Assembly: GCA_023429265.1 (NCBI GenBank)
Contig: JAEYVS010000087.1
Coordinates: 1-14,805, forward strand
DNA: 14,805 nucleotides
Origin: Bacteroidota bacterium
GTDB taxonomy: Bacteria; Bacteroidota; Ignavibacteria; Tepidaquicellales; Tepidaquicellaceae
Direction of reading: 5' to 3'
Positions 1 to 6,818 of this stretch are shown one piece after another (positions within the stretch are counted from its first letter, which is position 1; each line of letters starts with the position of its first letter). The translations under genes were made by a program, and so were the position numbers. The notes under the pieces were generated by a model. It made no database searches, was not told where the DNA came from, and was given only the letters and a program-made list of their open reading frames with translations.

Positions 1-793
1 GCGCCGGTACGTACCTGTGCATTTCACCGTATATCTGAACACTCTTTACTACATCTTTCTTATATGCCTTCAGACCACAGTTAAAATCGTGAAGACTGAT
101 GCCCGACACCTTTGATGTCACGAAATTAAAAAATTTCGATGTATATTTTTTAATGAAGGGATCATAGCGTACTTTCTTCCATCCCGATACGAGGTCATAT
201 CCTTCATTGAGCTTTTTGATTAGCTCCGGAATTTCATCAGGATCATCCTGTAGATCAGCGTCCATTGTTATGACTATGTCGCCTTTTGCCTCTTTAAATC
301 CGGCTGCCAATGCGGCTGATTTTCCGTAATTGCGTCTGAACTTGATACAATGGAACCTGCTGTTCTTTGAATTGATCTCCTGGATCTTTTTATATGAGCT
401 GTCAGTACTGCCGTCGTCTATGAATATTACCTCATAATTGCAGTTCATACCATCCAGTACCTGGTAAAGCTTATATGAAAGCTCTTTAAGTGATTCCTCT
501 TCATTGTAGAGTGGAATTACAACAGAAACCGATTTATTGGAAGGTACTAACCTGGGAGTTTTATTCTGGGGTCTGGAATGAGTTTTTACCTGTGATTTTT
601 CACCCGGTGATGAACTCTTTTCTTCGGGATTTGCTTCATCATCCCGCTTTTTATTTACATTATAATGACCTGACCGTCTTTTTCGGAATGTGGGGCGGCG
701 TCTCTGAGTACCCCTTTTTTGGGTGGGTTTTGAGTCACCGGAAGAATTTTTCTTCTTATCGTCGTCTGCTAAGTTATTGTTTTTATCGGGCAT
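1..793 (-). CDS. GT2 family glycosyltransferase (dolichol-phosphate/undecaprenyl-phosphate sugar transferase-like), N-terminal 264 residues, truncated by window edge
   Basis: The reverse strand reads open from an ATG at 791-793 to the window start, giving 264 codons; the C-terminus lies outside. The catalytic GT-A domain begins near residue 88 with SVVIPLYNEEES, followed by IDDGSTD (about 125-131), FRRNYGKSAALAAGF (152-166), the metal/nucleotide-sugar motif DADLQDDPDEIPEL (178-191), and HDFNCGLKAYKKDV (235-248). These are hallmarks of the GT2 DPM1/GtrB-like group, which moves a sugar from a nucleotide donor to a polyprenyl phosphate at the inner membrane. This class usually carries two C-terminal TM helices, which would fall outside the window. 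Residues 1-85 are a low-complexity extension rich in Lys, Arg, Asp and Ser with a basic cluster at 27-40, unusual for the family. No ATG, GTG or TTG codon lies in frame between it and the catalytic domain, so the extension is probably real. The acceptor and sugar are unknown. Confidence 0.9.
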   Translation of the reverse strand, partial: MPDKNNNLADDDKKKNSSGDSKPTQKRGTQRRRPTFRKRRSGHYNVNKKRDDEANPEEKSSSPGEKSQVKTHSRPQNKTPRLVPSNKSVSVVIPLYNEEESLKELSYKLYQVLDGMNCNYEVIFIDDGSTDSSYKKIQEINSKNSRFHCIKFRRNYGKSAALAAGFKEAKGDIVITMDADLQDDPDEIPELIKKLNEGYDLVSGWKKVRYDPFIKKYTSKFFNFVTSKVSGISLHDFNCGLKAYKKDVVKSVQIYGEMHRYVPA

Positions 794-922
794 AAAGAAA
801 GCGTATCTCGCCAAATTAAATTAAATACAATTAAACTAAACTAACTCTATTTTTACTGAAATTCAATGAATTAGGCTGTGTTTTGGGATGAAGTACAAAA
901 TCCTGTCAGATTTAATTTTGCA

Positions 923-944
923 GGCGAAGTCACGTGACTTCGCC
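923..944. repeat. 22-bp perfect palindrome with central CACGTG
   Basis: The arms GGCGAAGTCAC and GTGACTTCGCC are exact reverse complements with no spacer, giving a two-fold symmetric 22-bp site. It lies about 130 bp upstream of the glycosyltransferase start. It could be the first member of the palindromic repeat cluster to its right, or a binding site for a dimeric regulator. The sequence alone does not decide. Confidence 0.8.
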
Positions 945-978
945 GAAGACTGCTTTTCCCGGATGATGATTATGTTAC

Positions 979-1014
979 GCCACCACTGAATTGCCACGAC
1001 TTTCAAGTCGTGGG
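979..1014. repeat. 36-bp direct repeat, copy 1, containing a 9-bp-stem hairpin
   Basis: Identical over 36 bp to 1189-1224. It contains the inverted repeat at 994-1013 (arms CCACGACTT and AAGTCGTGG around a 2-nt TC). It is followed 22 bp later by a second small inverted repeat, GGGCT-TT-AGCCC, at 1036-1047. The same two-hairpin order and near-identical spacing recur in copy 2, so the repeating unit is composite, as in BIME-like repeats. Confidence 0.85.
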
Positions 1015-1035
1015 GAAAATATGATCTCAAAAACC

Positions 1036-1047
1036 GGGCTTTAGCCC
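1036..1047. repeat. GGGCT-TT-AGCCC inverted repeat, copy 1
   Basis: A 5-bp GC-rich stem with a TT loop inside the context AAAACCGGGCTTTAGCCC. It is the second hairpin of the composite repeat unit and recurs at 1247-1258. Confidence 0.75.
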
Positions 1048-1098
1048 TGACTTAAAATCCCTATAAGGGTATTTAAAATGAATATCAAAATTCCCTGC

Positions 1099-1123
1099 CC
1101 CCTCTCCTTACCAAGGAGAGGGG
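1099..1123. repeat. 11-bp-stem inverted repeat (pyrimidine/purine arms)
   Basis: Arms CCCCTCTCCTT (1099-1109) and AAGGAGAGGGG (1113-1123) are exact reverse complements around a 3-nt ACC loop. A related tail at 1124-1147 (GAAGAGCGTAGCGAAGGG then AGAGGTGA) repeats the purine-rich theme. It resembles widespread palindromic intergenic repeats and sits between the two copies of the 36-bp repeat. Confidence 0.8.
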
Positions 1124-1188
1124 AAGAGCGTAGCGAAGGGAGAGGTGACTCCCTGACAATTTAATCACCTGCACTGAATCACACGATT

Positions 1189-1224
1189 GCCACCACTGAA
1201 TTGCCACGACTTTCAAGTCGTGGG
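1189..1224. repeat. 36-bp direct repeat, copy 2, containing a 9-bp-stem hairpin
   Basis: Exact copy of 979-1014, offset by 210 bp. Its hairpin lies at 1204-1223 and the second hairpin follows 23 bp later. The linker between the two hairpins differs slightly from copy 1, which suggests duplication or independent insertion followed by drift outside the stems. Confidence 0.85.
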
Positions 1225-1246
1225 AAAATAATCTAATCCCAAAACC

Positions 1247-1258
1247 GGGCTTTAGCCC
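1247..1258. repeat. GGGCT-TT-AGCCC inverted repeat, copy 2
   Basis: Second copy of the short hairpin at 1036-1047, preceded by the same AAAACC context. Its conservation with the first hairpin supports a composite repeat unit of roughly 70-80 bp. Confidence 0.75.
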
Positions 1259-1291
1259 CTAACCTAAATTCCCTGGGCTTTTAAACAACTT

Positions 1292-1317
1292 CGTTCCCAA
1301 ATTCCGATTTGGGAACG
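1292..1317. repeat. 11-bp-stem inverted repeat, right end of palindrome cluster
   Basis: Arms CGTTCCCAAAT (1292-1302) and ATTTGGGAACG (1307-1317) are exact reverse complements with a 4-nt loop TCCG. Its sequence is unrelated to the other stems in the cluster. No T-run follows on either strand, so it does not look like an intrinsic terminator. Confidence 0.8.
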
Positions 1318-1408
1318 CTCTTTAAATATTTATAATCAACCATATCTCCAAATAAGATTCTTAATTCGCGATAATTTGCGGAGGTTAGTAACTTAGGAAA
1401 TTTACCCC

Positions 1409-1437
1409 TTGACATTTACCGTAAATATTACTATCTT
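1409..1437 (+). promoter_or_regulatory. Candidate sigma-70-type promoter with inverted repeat in the spacer
   Basis: A perfect TTGACA at 1409-1414 is followed, at exactly 17 bp, by TATCTT at 1432-1437 (four of six matches to TATAAT). The spacer contains an inverted repeat ATTTAC-C-GTAAAT (1414-1426) that a repressor could occupy. Transcription would begin near 1444 and run toward the PhoX-like gene, leaving a leader of about 430 nt with no ORF longer than a few codons at its start. The match could be chance in AT-rich DNA, and promoter consensus in this group can differ from that of E. coli. Confidence 0.45.
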
Positions 1438-1872
1438 TATGTTGATTATGACGTAATATTGTATTGCGTCTCTTACATTTTTAATTAACCTTCAAATTTA
1501 AAATTAAACTACCATAAGAACACACAAACTTTACAAAACTGTATTTTTAAATCTGCTTGTTTCCTTCAGGAAGATCGTAGAAAAAAACTCAACGAAACCA
1601 CTTGTTAGGAAATTGCTGAAAAAACAATCCTGATTTTCGGACCGTTTACAAAATTTTTTTAAATATCTGATTTATTAATTCTCGAATAAAATTAATGCAA
1701 ATAGCTAACTTCTATAATTACAACATCAATTTATAAAGACAACTTCTTTGACTTAAGATCAAAAATAAACCACTGTAAAATACATTAACAACAAAAACTA
1801 TTAACTTTATATTTACTTAATACAAAACATCTATAATTCAAAAGGCTTTAACTTTTTACTTTAAACTACTGA

Positions 1873-3549
1873 ATGACCACTAAACTAGAAGACCTGATCC
1901 ATAAACGAATCTCCCGTCGAAGCGCCTTAAAAGGTCTGGCGTATTTCACAGCCGGGGCTATACTCCCCGGTGCTTTTTTCAAAAAAGGCTTTGCGAGAAC
2001 CGAAGAAGCCGCAGCCGCAGGAAAAACTTCATCCGGAGTTTTCTTCGAGCCTATACCTCCTTCTTCAGCGGACGAGTTTATTCTCGCGGAAGGTTTCGAT
2101 TACAAAATAATCCGTCAATGGGGCGACAATATCTCGGATTCAGATATTTTCGGATATAATAATGACTACGTCGATTACATTCCTATCGACTTTTTACAGG
2201 GCGGAAATAATTCCGAAGACGGCATCCTCTTCGTAAATAATGAATATACACATCCTGTCTTTGTGAGCGGATATGACCACGATGATTACAAAGCAAAAAA
2301 ACCGAAGACCATAGAACAAATAGTAGCGGAAAAAAAGAGTGTGGGCGTTTCCATCTTCCGTGTAAAAAAAGGAGCAGATGGCTGGGAATTTGTAAATGAC
2401 GGATTTTACAATAACAGGATAGATGCCACAGTCCCCGTCATCCTTTCAGGAAAAGCAGCAGGCACTCCTGAAATGCATAACTCCTTTGAAGCAATCGGTA
2501 CACTCGCGAATTGCAGCGGAGGAAGAACACCCTGGGGCACCTTCCTGAGCGGTGAGGAGAATTTCCAGGACTGTATGCCGGGCGGATGGTACAGATGGGA
2601 TGGACACAATGGACATAATGAAGAGCTCATCCCTGAACATTATGGCTGGGTACTCGAGGTGGATCCCTTCGATAAAAGCAAACCCGGTAAGAAACGAACT
2701 TCACTCGGCAGATTCCGTCACGAAAACGTTGCGATAGGTATAGCGAAAGACGGCAGAGTAGCAGCCTATATGGGGGACGACAAATCAAACGAATGCGTTT
2801 ACAAATTCATCTCCGCAAGCAAATATGATCCCGGTAACCGTGAATCAAATATGGACATTCTCGATGACGGTGACCTCTACGTTGCAGATTTCGAGAATAA
2901 CAAATGGCAGCTTCTGGATTTCAGTAAGCGCGAAGAATTGAAAAGGGATTTTAAGTCACAGGCAGACGTTCTAATAAATTGTGATAAATCAAGCAAGCTC
3001 GTTGGAGGCACGGAATGCAACCGTCCCGAAGACATTGAGATCCATCCCATCGATGGTTCGGTCTACATTGCCTTCACGAATAACTCTAAGAAAAAAGATT
3101 ACCACGGCAGTATAGTCAGAATAATAGAATCAAACGATGATCACGCGAGCGAAACTTTTTCCTGGGAGGTCTTCGCTACCGGAAGTGTAGAAAGCGGTTT
3201 CTCCTGTCCGGATAATCTATGCTTCGATAGCAAAGGCAATCTCTGGGTTTTATCGGATATGTCAGGAAGCAAAATGAATAAAGGAGACTACGAGCCTTTC
3301 AAGAATAACTCCTTGTTTTTTATACCTACAGCCGGAGAAAACAAAGGTAAGGCGTTCAGGTTTGCGTCAGCACCGACAGATGCAGAGTTATGCGGCGGAA
3401 ATTTCACACCGGACGAAAAGACAATGTTCGTATCCGTACAGCACCCTGGTGAGCAGACAGATTACATCGATACACCAACGAGCCGCTGGCCAAACGGAGG
3501 TATAGATATTCCGAGACCGGCTGTGCTGGCGATAACGGGATTTAAGTAA
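1873..3549 (+). CDS. PhoX/DUF839 family protein (putative Tat-exported alkaline phosphatase)
   Basis: 558 residues. The N-terminus carries a twin-arginine signal, S-R-R-S-A-L-K (residues 14-20), then a hydrophobic stretch to about 34, so the folded protein is predicted to cross the inner membrane by the Tat pathway. Family landmarks appear in order: NCSGGRTPWGTFLSGEEN (213-230), GRFRHENVAI (279-288), CNRPEDIEIHP (382-392), NNSKKKDYHGSIVRI (403-417), CPDNLCFDSKGNLWVLSD (445-462) and FTPDEKTMFVSVQHPGE (511-527). Characterised PhoX enzymes are Ca/Fe-dependent phosphatases folded as beta-propellers that release phosphate from organic esters; the Cys of the NC-GG motif and the Glu of RPED are kept here. 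The ATG at 1873 is chosen because it places the RR motif properly. No Shine-Dalgarno or tandem Pho-box-like repeat was seen upstream. Membership of the family is firm; phosphatase activity is inferred. Confidence 0.9.
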   Translation: MTTKLEDLIHKRISRRSALKGLAYFTAGAILPGAFFKKGFARTEEAAAAGKTSSGVFFEPIPPSSADEFILAEGFDYKIIRQWGDNISDSDIFGYNNDYVDYIPIDFLQGGNNSEDGILFVNNEYTHPVFVSGYDHDDYKAKKPKTIEQIVAEKKSVGVSIFRVKKGADGWEFVNDGFYNNRIDATVPVILSGKAAGTPEMHNSFEAIGTLANCSGGRTPWGTFLSGEENFQDCMPGGWYRWDGHNGHNEELIPEHYGWVLEVDPFDKSKPGKKRTSLGRFRHENVAIGIAKDGRVAAYMGDDKSNECVYKFISASKYDPGNRESNMDILDDGDLYVADFENNKWQLLDFSKREELKRDFKSQADVLINCDKSSKLVGGTECNRPEDIEIHPIDGSVYIAFTNNSKKKDYHGSIVRIIESNDDHASETFSWEVFATGSVESGFSCPDNLCFDSKGNLWVLSDMSGSKMNKGDYEPFKNNSLFFIPTAGENKGKAFRFASAPTDAELCGGNFTPDEKTMFVSVQHPGEQTDYIDTPTSRWPNGGIDIPRPAVLAITGFK

Positions 3550-3583
3550 TTCCGCTGGTGCTAGTTCTTTGAAATATATAACT

Positions 3584-5005
3584 TTACGGAAATATTCCTA
3601 AATCCATATAAGAAATCGCTACCTTATTGATCGCGCTGATGAATGCCGCGGTACGAAGGTCATCTACATTATACTTTTCCTTAACATCGAGAATCTGGTG
3701 ATAAGCAGTGACCATAATTTCCTCAAGCCCTGAATCGACCAGCTCAGCTTCACCTGCGCTTTTTATGACATTCCTCATTTTATCAGCGCTTATGTCGCTG
3801 TGGGTAGTTTCCTCGATCAGGTTTGCCATCCGGGCGTTCGCGTATTCAGCATACCGTTTTCCTATTCTTCCAAAAGCTACGTGTGAAATGTTTTTCAGCC
3901 ACTCAAAATACGATACGGTGACACCGCCTGCATTCAAATAAAGATCCGGGATAATGAATACACCTTTGGATAATAATATAGCTTCTCCTTCAGGAGTAAC
4001 GGGTCCGTTTGCCCCTTCTGCAATTATCTTAGCTTTAATCTTATTTGCATTACCAAAGTGGATCTGGTTTTCCAGAGCGGCAGGTACAAGTATGTCACAT
4101 TCCAGTTCCAGTACATCCGAGGTATGATCAAAATTCTTTGCATTTTTGAAATTAAGGATAGACTTTGTTTCAAATCTATGTTTAAACACTTCATCCACAT
4201 CGAGCCCATTAGGGTCATATATTCCACCTTCATATTCAGCTATACCCACTATAACTGCTCCATCCTCCTGCAAAAATTTTCCGGAGTAGTAGCCTACATT
4301 TCCAAGCCCCTGTAGAATTACTCTTTTACCCTCAATCCCGGTTGTAAGCCCGAGTTTTTTCATTGTATCAGTATCGGCTACTGCTTCTCTTATTCCAAAA
4401 TATACTCCTCGCCCTGTAGCCTCTGTTCTGCCTCGTATACCATGCTGCGATAATGGTTTTCCGGTTACACACGCAAGAGAATCCAGCTGCCCGTGACTGA
4501 ACGCCATATATGTATCTGCGATCCATGCCATCTCACGCGCACCGGTTCCATAATCAGGCGCAGGAACATCTATCCCGGGTCCGATAAAGTTTTTATGCAG
4601 AAGCTCTACCGTGTAACGGCGTGTAATTTTCTCGAGCTGTTCAACTGTATAGGCCGTAGGGTCTATCTTAATACCGCCTTTAGCACCTCCAAATGGAACA
4701 TCCACGAGAGCGCATTTATAAGTCATTAGTGCGGCAAGCGCTTTAACTTCATCTTCATTCACGAGCATGCTGTAACGTATACCGCCTTTTACAGGAAGTT
4801 TGTGATGAGAGTGCTCGACACGCCAGGCTTTGATGACTTCATACTTCCCGTCAGGCTTTTTTAGAGGAAACTGGAACGAATAAACGCTATTACAGAGATT
4901 TATCTGCTCAAGTAACCCCGGAGGATGATCGGTATAACTTGCGGCTTTTTTAAAATAATTATTTACATTGTCAAAAAAATGCGGCTGCTTGGAAGGTAAT
5001 TCCAT
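3584..5005 (-). CDS. gdhA: Glutamate dehydrogenase (Glu/Leu/Phe/Val dehydrogenase family)
   Basis: 473 residues, close to the usual size of small hexameric glutamate dehydrogenases. The enzyme interconverts glutamate and 2-oxoglutarate plus ammonium using NAD(P). The substrate domain shows PVKGGIRYS (71-79), the catalytic Lys in PFGGAKGGIKIDP (K109) and the catalytic Asp in GIDVPAPDYGTGARE (D151). The dinucleotide fold begins with GLGNVG (233-238), and Glu257 at the end of the next strand would favour NAD over NADP. AEGANGPVTPEG (329-340) and PDLYLNAGGVTVSYFEW (353-369) complete the signature; the GIFP C-terminus is also typical. The gene lies 89 bp downstream of gatA on the same strand and faces the PhoX-like gene with only 34 bp between stops. 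No Shine-Dalgarno precedes the ATG and no terminator is evident. Cofactor preference is inferred; other amino-acid dehydrogenases of the family are less likely given the motifs. Confidence 0.95.
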   Translation of the reverse strand: MELPSKQPHFFDNVNNYFKKAASYTDHPPGLLEQINLCNSVYSFQFPLKKPDGKYEVIKAWRVEHSHHKLPVKGGIRYSMLVNEDEVKALAALMTYKCALVDVPFGGAKGGIKIDPTAYTVEQLEKITRRYTVELLHKNFIGPGIDVPAPDYGTGAREMAWIADTYMAFSHGQLDSLACVTGKPLSQHGIRGRTEATGRGVYFGIREAVADTDTMKKLGLTTGIEGKRVILQGLGNVGYYSGKFLQEDGAVIVGIAEYEGGIYDPNGLDVDEVFKHRFETKSILNFKNAKNFDHTSDVLELECDILVPAALENQIHFGNANKIKAKIIAEGANGPVTPEGEAILLSKGVFIIPDLYLNAGGVTVSYFEWLKNISHVAFGRIGKRYAEYANARMANLIEETTHSDISADKMRNVIKSAGEAELVDSGLEEIMVTAYHQILDVKEKYNVDDLRTAAFISAINKVAISYMDLGIFP

Positions 5006-5094
5006 AGATTGAGGTTTTTGTTAGTAATTTATGGAAAAATAAGGTTTTTTAGGGAAGAAATAAAGTAAGCAATAAGTAAGTTGTTGGAAAGTTT

Positions 5095-6519
5095 CTACTG
5101 ACTGTTGATAACATCATACATTTTGAGGAGTCCGGCTTCATCGAATTTTTTACCGATGACCTGGATACTGAATGGCAGATTATTCCCATCTTCTCCAAGA
5201 GGTATGGATATAGCAGGGATTGATGCAAGATTGACCGATGCTGTGTAAATGTCATTCAGATACATAGACAGCGGATCATCCACCTTTTCACCCATTTTAA
5301 ATGCAGTTGTCGGGGTTGTCGGGGAGATTATGTAATCAACTTCTTCAAAAGCTTTCTCAAAATCTTCGGTAATAAGCCTTCTTACTTTCTGAGCTTTTCG
5401 GTAATAAGCGTCATAGTATCCTGCGGACAGAACATATGTACCGAGCATAATACGCCGCTTTACCTCATCACCAAGGCCTTCTGAGCGTGTATTCACATAC
5501 ATATCCTCTACATTCGATGATTCAGGGGAGCGGTACCCATAGCGAACCCCGTCATACCTGGCAAGATTGCTGGATGCCTCCGCGGAGGTAAGAATGTAAT
5601 AAGTTTGAATAACGTATTTAGAATGAGGGAGTGATATTTCCTTTACTTCGAAACCTTTTTGTTTAAGGTCATCCATTTTTTTATCGATGGCTTCCTTGAT
5701 CTGAGGGTCAAGCCCTTCTTCGAAATATTCTTTCGCAATACCTATTTTAAGCGGAGTACTGACTTCTTTACCTGTATCCGATGTATATTGTTGAACTGCT
5801 TCTTTTGATGAAGTAGAATCCCTGTCGTCTTCGCCGGCAATAACTTCCAGAACGGCGGCAATATCGTAATTGTTATTTGCGAAAATCCCAATAGAGTCAA
5901 ATGAAGAAGCAAATGCCGTTAAGCCAAAGCGGGATATCCTTCCATAAGTTACTTTCAGCCCTGTTATTCCGCAGAATGACGCAGGCTGACGGATGGAGCC
6001 TCCTGTTTCAGAACCCAGCGATACGAGACACATACCGGCTGCAACGGATACAGCGCTTCCCCCGGATGAACCTCCCGGCACACGTGTTTTATCGATAGGG
6101 TTTTTTACGGGGCCAAAGTATGAATTTTCATTTGATGAACCCATCGCGAATTCATCGCAATTAACTTTTCCTATAATTATCGCATCTTCTTTTTTCAGGC
6201 GTTCAATGACGGTCGCGTCGTAAAGTGCCGTGAAGTTTTCAAGCATCTTAGATGCACAGGTGTGGCGTTTATCCTTTATGGAGATAACGTCTTTAATTGA
6301 AATTACAAGACCTGCAAGCTTACCCGCATTTCCGGATTTGATCTTTTCATCTATCTCTTGTGCCTGTGACTTTGCTTCATCACCAAATACTGAAATGAAT
6401 ACATTAAGGTCTTCCTGATCAGTGACCTTTTGAAGGTAATGATCGACGAGTTGAACACAGGAAAGTTCTCCTGTTTTTAGCTGAGCCTGTATTTTTTTGA
6501 GATTTGAGGGAATTGTCAT
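5095..6519 (-). CDS. gatA: Asp-tRNA(Asn)/Glu-tRNA(Gln) amidotransferase subunit A
   Basis: 474 residues, normal for GatA. This subunit hydrolyses glutamine and passes ammonia to GatB, converting mischarged Glu-tRNA(Gln) or Asp-tRNA(Asn) to the cognate aminoacyl-tRNA. The amidase-signature catalytic triad is intact and correctly spaced: Lys76 (in VISIKD), cis-Ser151 (in PGGSSGGSA) and nucleophile Ser175 (in SETGGSIRQPA). GITGLKVTYGRISRFGL (184-200) and SPTTPTTAF near the C-terminal third also match GatA rather than generic amidases. It is the last of a purS-purQ-tatA-gatA run, 60 bp after tatA. Subunits GatB and GatC are not in the window, as is common where gat genes are scattered. No Shine-Dalgarno is apparent before the ATG. 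Confidence 0.95.
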   Translation of the reverse strand: MTIPSNLKKIQAQLKTGELSCVQLVDHYLQKVTDQEDLNVFISVFGDEAKSQAQEIDEKIKSGNAGKLAGLVISIKDVISIKDKRHTCASKMLENFTALYDATVIERLKKEDAIIIGKVNCDEFAMGSSNENSYFGPVKNPIDKTRVPGGSSGGSAVSVAAGMCLVSLGSETGGSIRQPASFCGITGLKVTYGRISRFGLTAFASSFDSIGIFANNNYDIAAVLEVIAGEDDRDSTSSKEAVQQYTSDTGKEVSTPLKIGIAKEYFEEGLDPQIKEAIDKKMDDLKQKGFEVKEISLPHSKYVIQTYYILTSAEASSNLARYDGVRYGYRSPESSNVEDMYVNTRSEGLGDEVKRRIMLGTYVLSAGYYDAYYRKAQKVRRLITEDFEKAFEEVDYIISPTTPTTAFKMGEKVDDPLSMYLNDIYTASVNLASIPAISIPLGEDGNNLPFSIQVIGKKFDEAGLLKMYDVINSQ

Positions 6520-6579
6520 TATAAAACCAGGCCATCCCGCATAAAGCAGAATGGCATTATTTGGAATATTTAATGCGAA

Positions 6580-6789
6580 TTATTTTGGAGTAGTGGGATT
6601 CTGTTCCGTTTGCTGTTCAACTTTCTTATCAGAATTCTTGATGTCCTGTTCAATTTCGTTAGTGGCTTTTTTGAACTCTTTTACACCTTTACCAAGCCCC
6701 TGCATCAATTCAGGAATCTTTTTTGCTCCGAAAAGCACAAGAATTACTATTGCTATAAGAATTATTTCAGGTGTTCCTAGTCCGAACAT
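6580..6789 (-). CDS. tatA: Twin-arginine translocase subunit TatA/TatE family
   Basis: 69 residues with the standard TatA plan: a short N-terminus (MFGLGTPEI), a TM helix at about 8-21 (IILIAIVILVLFGA), the hinge and family signature FGAKKIPEL (19-27), an amphipathic helix with GLGKGVKEFKKA, and a charged, Gln/Glu/Lys-rich tail. TatA oligomers form the pore-like component that, with TatC, exports folded proteins bearing RR signals. Neither TatC nor TatB is in the window. The gene lies 29 bp after purQ and 60 bp before gatA, probably on one transcript. Unlike most genes here it has a strong Shine-Dalgarno. It could serve export of the RR-signal PhoX-like protein encoded at 1873-3549. Confidence 0.93.
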   Translation of the reverse strand: MFGLGTPEIILIAIVILVLFGAKKIPELMQGLGKGVKEFKKATNEIEQDIKNSDKKVEQQTEQNPTTPK

Positions 6790-6796
6790 TTTTATT

Positions 6797-6802
6797 CTCC
6801 TT
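6797..6802 (-). promoter_or_regulatory. Shine-Dalgarno of tatA
   Basis: AAGGAG on the minus strand, 7 nt before the tatA ATG. It is the best ribosome binding site in the window and fixes the tatA start; most neighbouring genes lack a comparable site, so tatA may be translated more strongly. Confidence 0.7.
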
Positions 6803-6818
6803 AAAAAGAAATTTAAAA

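Larger units (their letters stand above)
794..1872. other. Long intergenic region (about 1.1 kb): palindrome cluster then AT-rich leader
   Basis: No convincing coding sequence exists on either strand between the divergent glycosyltransferase and PhoX-like genes. Positions 794-922 are AT-rich DNA upstream of the glycosyltransferase. Positions 923-1317 hold a cluster of perfect inverted repeats listed separately. Positions 1318-1872 are strongly AT-rich with stops in all frames and contain one near-consensus promoter at 1409-1437. A TATAAT hexamer sits at 1832-1837, 35 bp before the PhoX-like start, but no well-spaced -35 accompanies it. I saw no tRNA, riboswitch or clear terminator here. Confidence 0.75.

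Noticed and set aside
490..795. 101-residue open frame on the plus strand at the left end
   Set aside because: It lies wholly antisense to the glycosyltransferase, whose GT2 motifs are unmistakable; the plus-strand translation shows no domain.
979..1224. Possible CRISPR array from the 36-bp repeat
   Set aside because: Only two copies, 210 bp apart, with a strong internal hairpin and another palindrome between them; no regular spacing and no cas genes.
1292..1317. Intrinsic terminator
   Set aside because: The stem is strong, but no T-run follows on either strand, and it sits in a gene-free region among other palindromes.
1738..1872. PHO box upstream of the PhoX-like gene
   Set aside because: No tandem 7-bp CTGTCAT-like repeats with 4-bp spacing were found; phosphate regulation cannot be claimed from the sequence.
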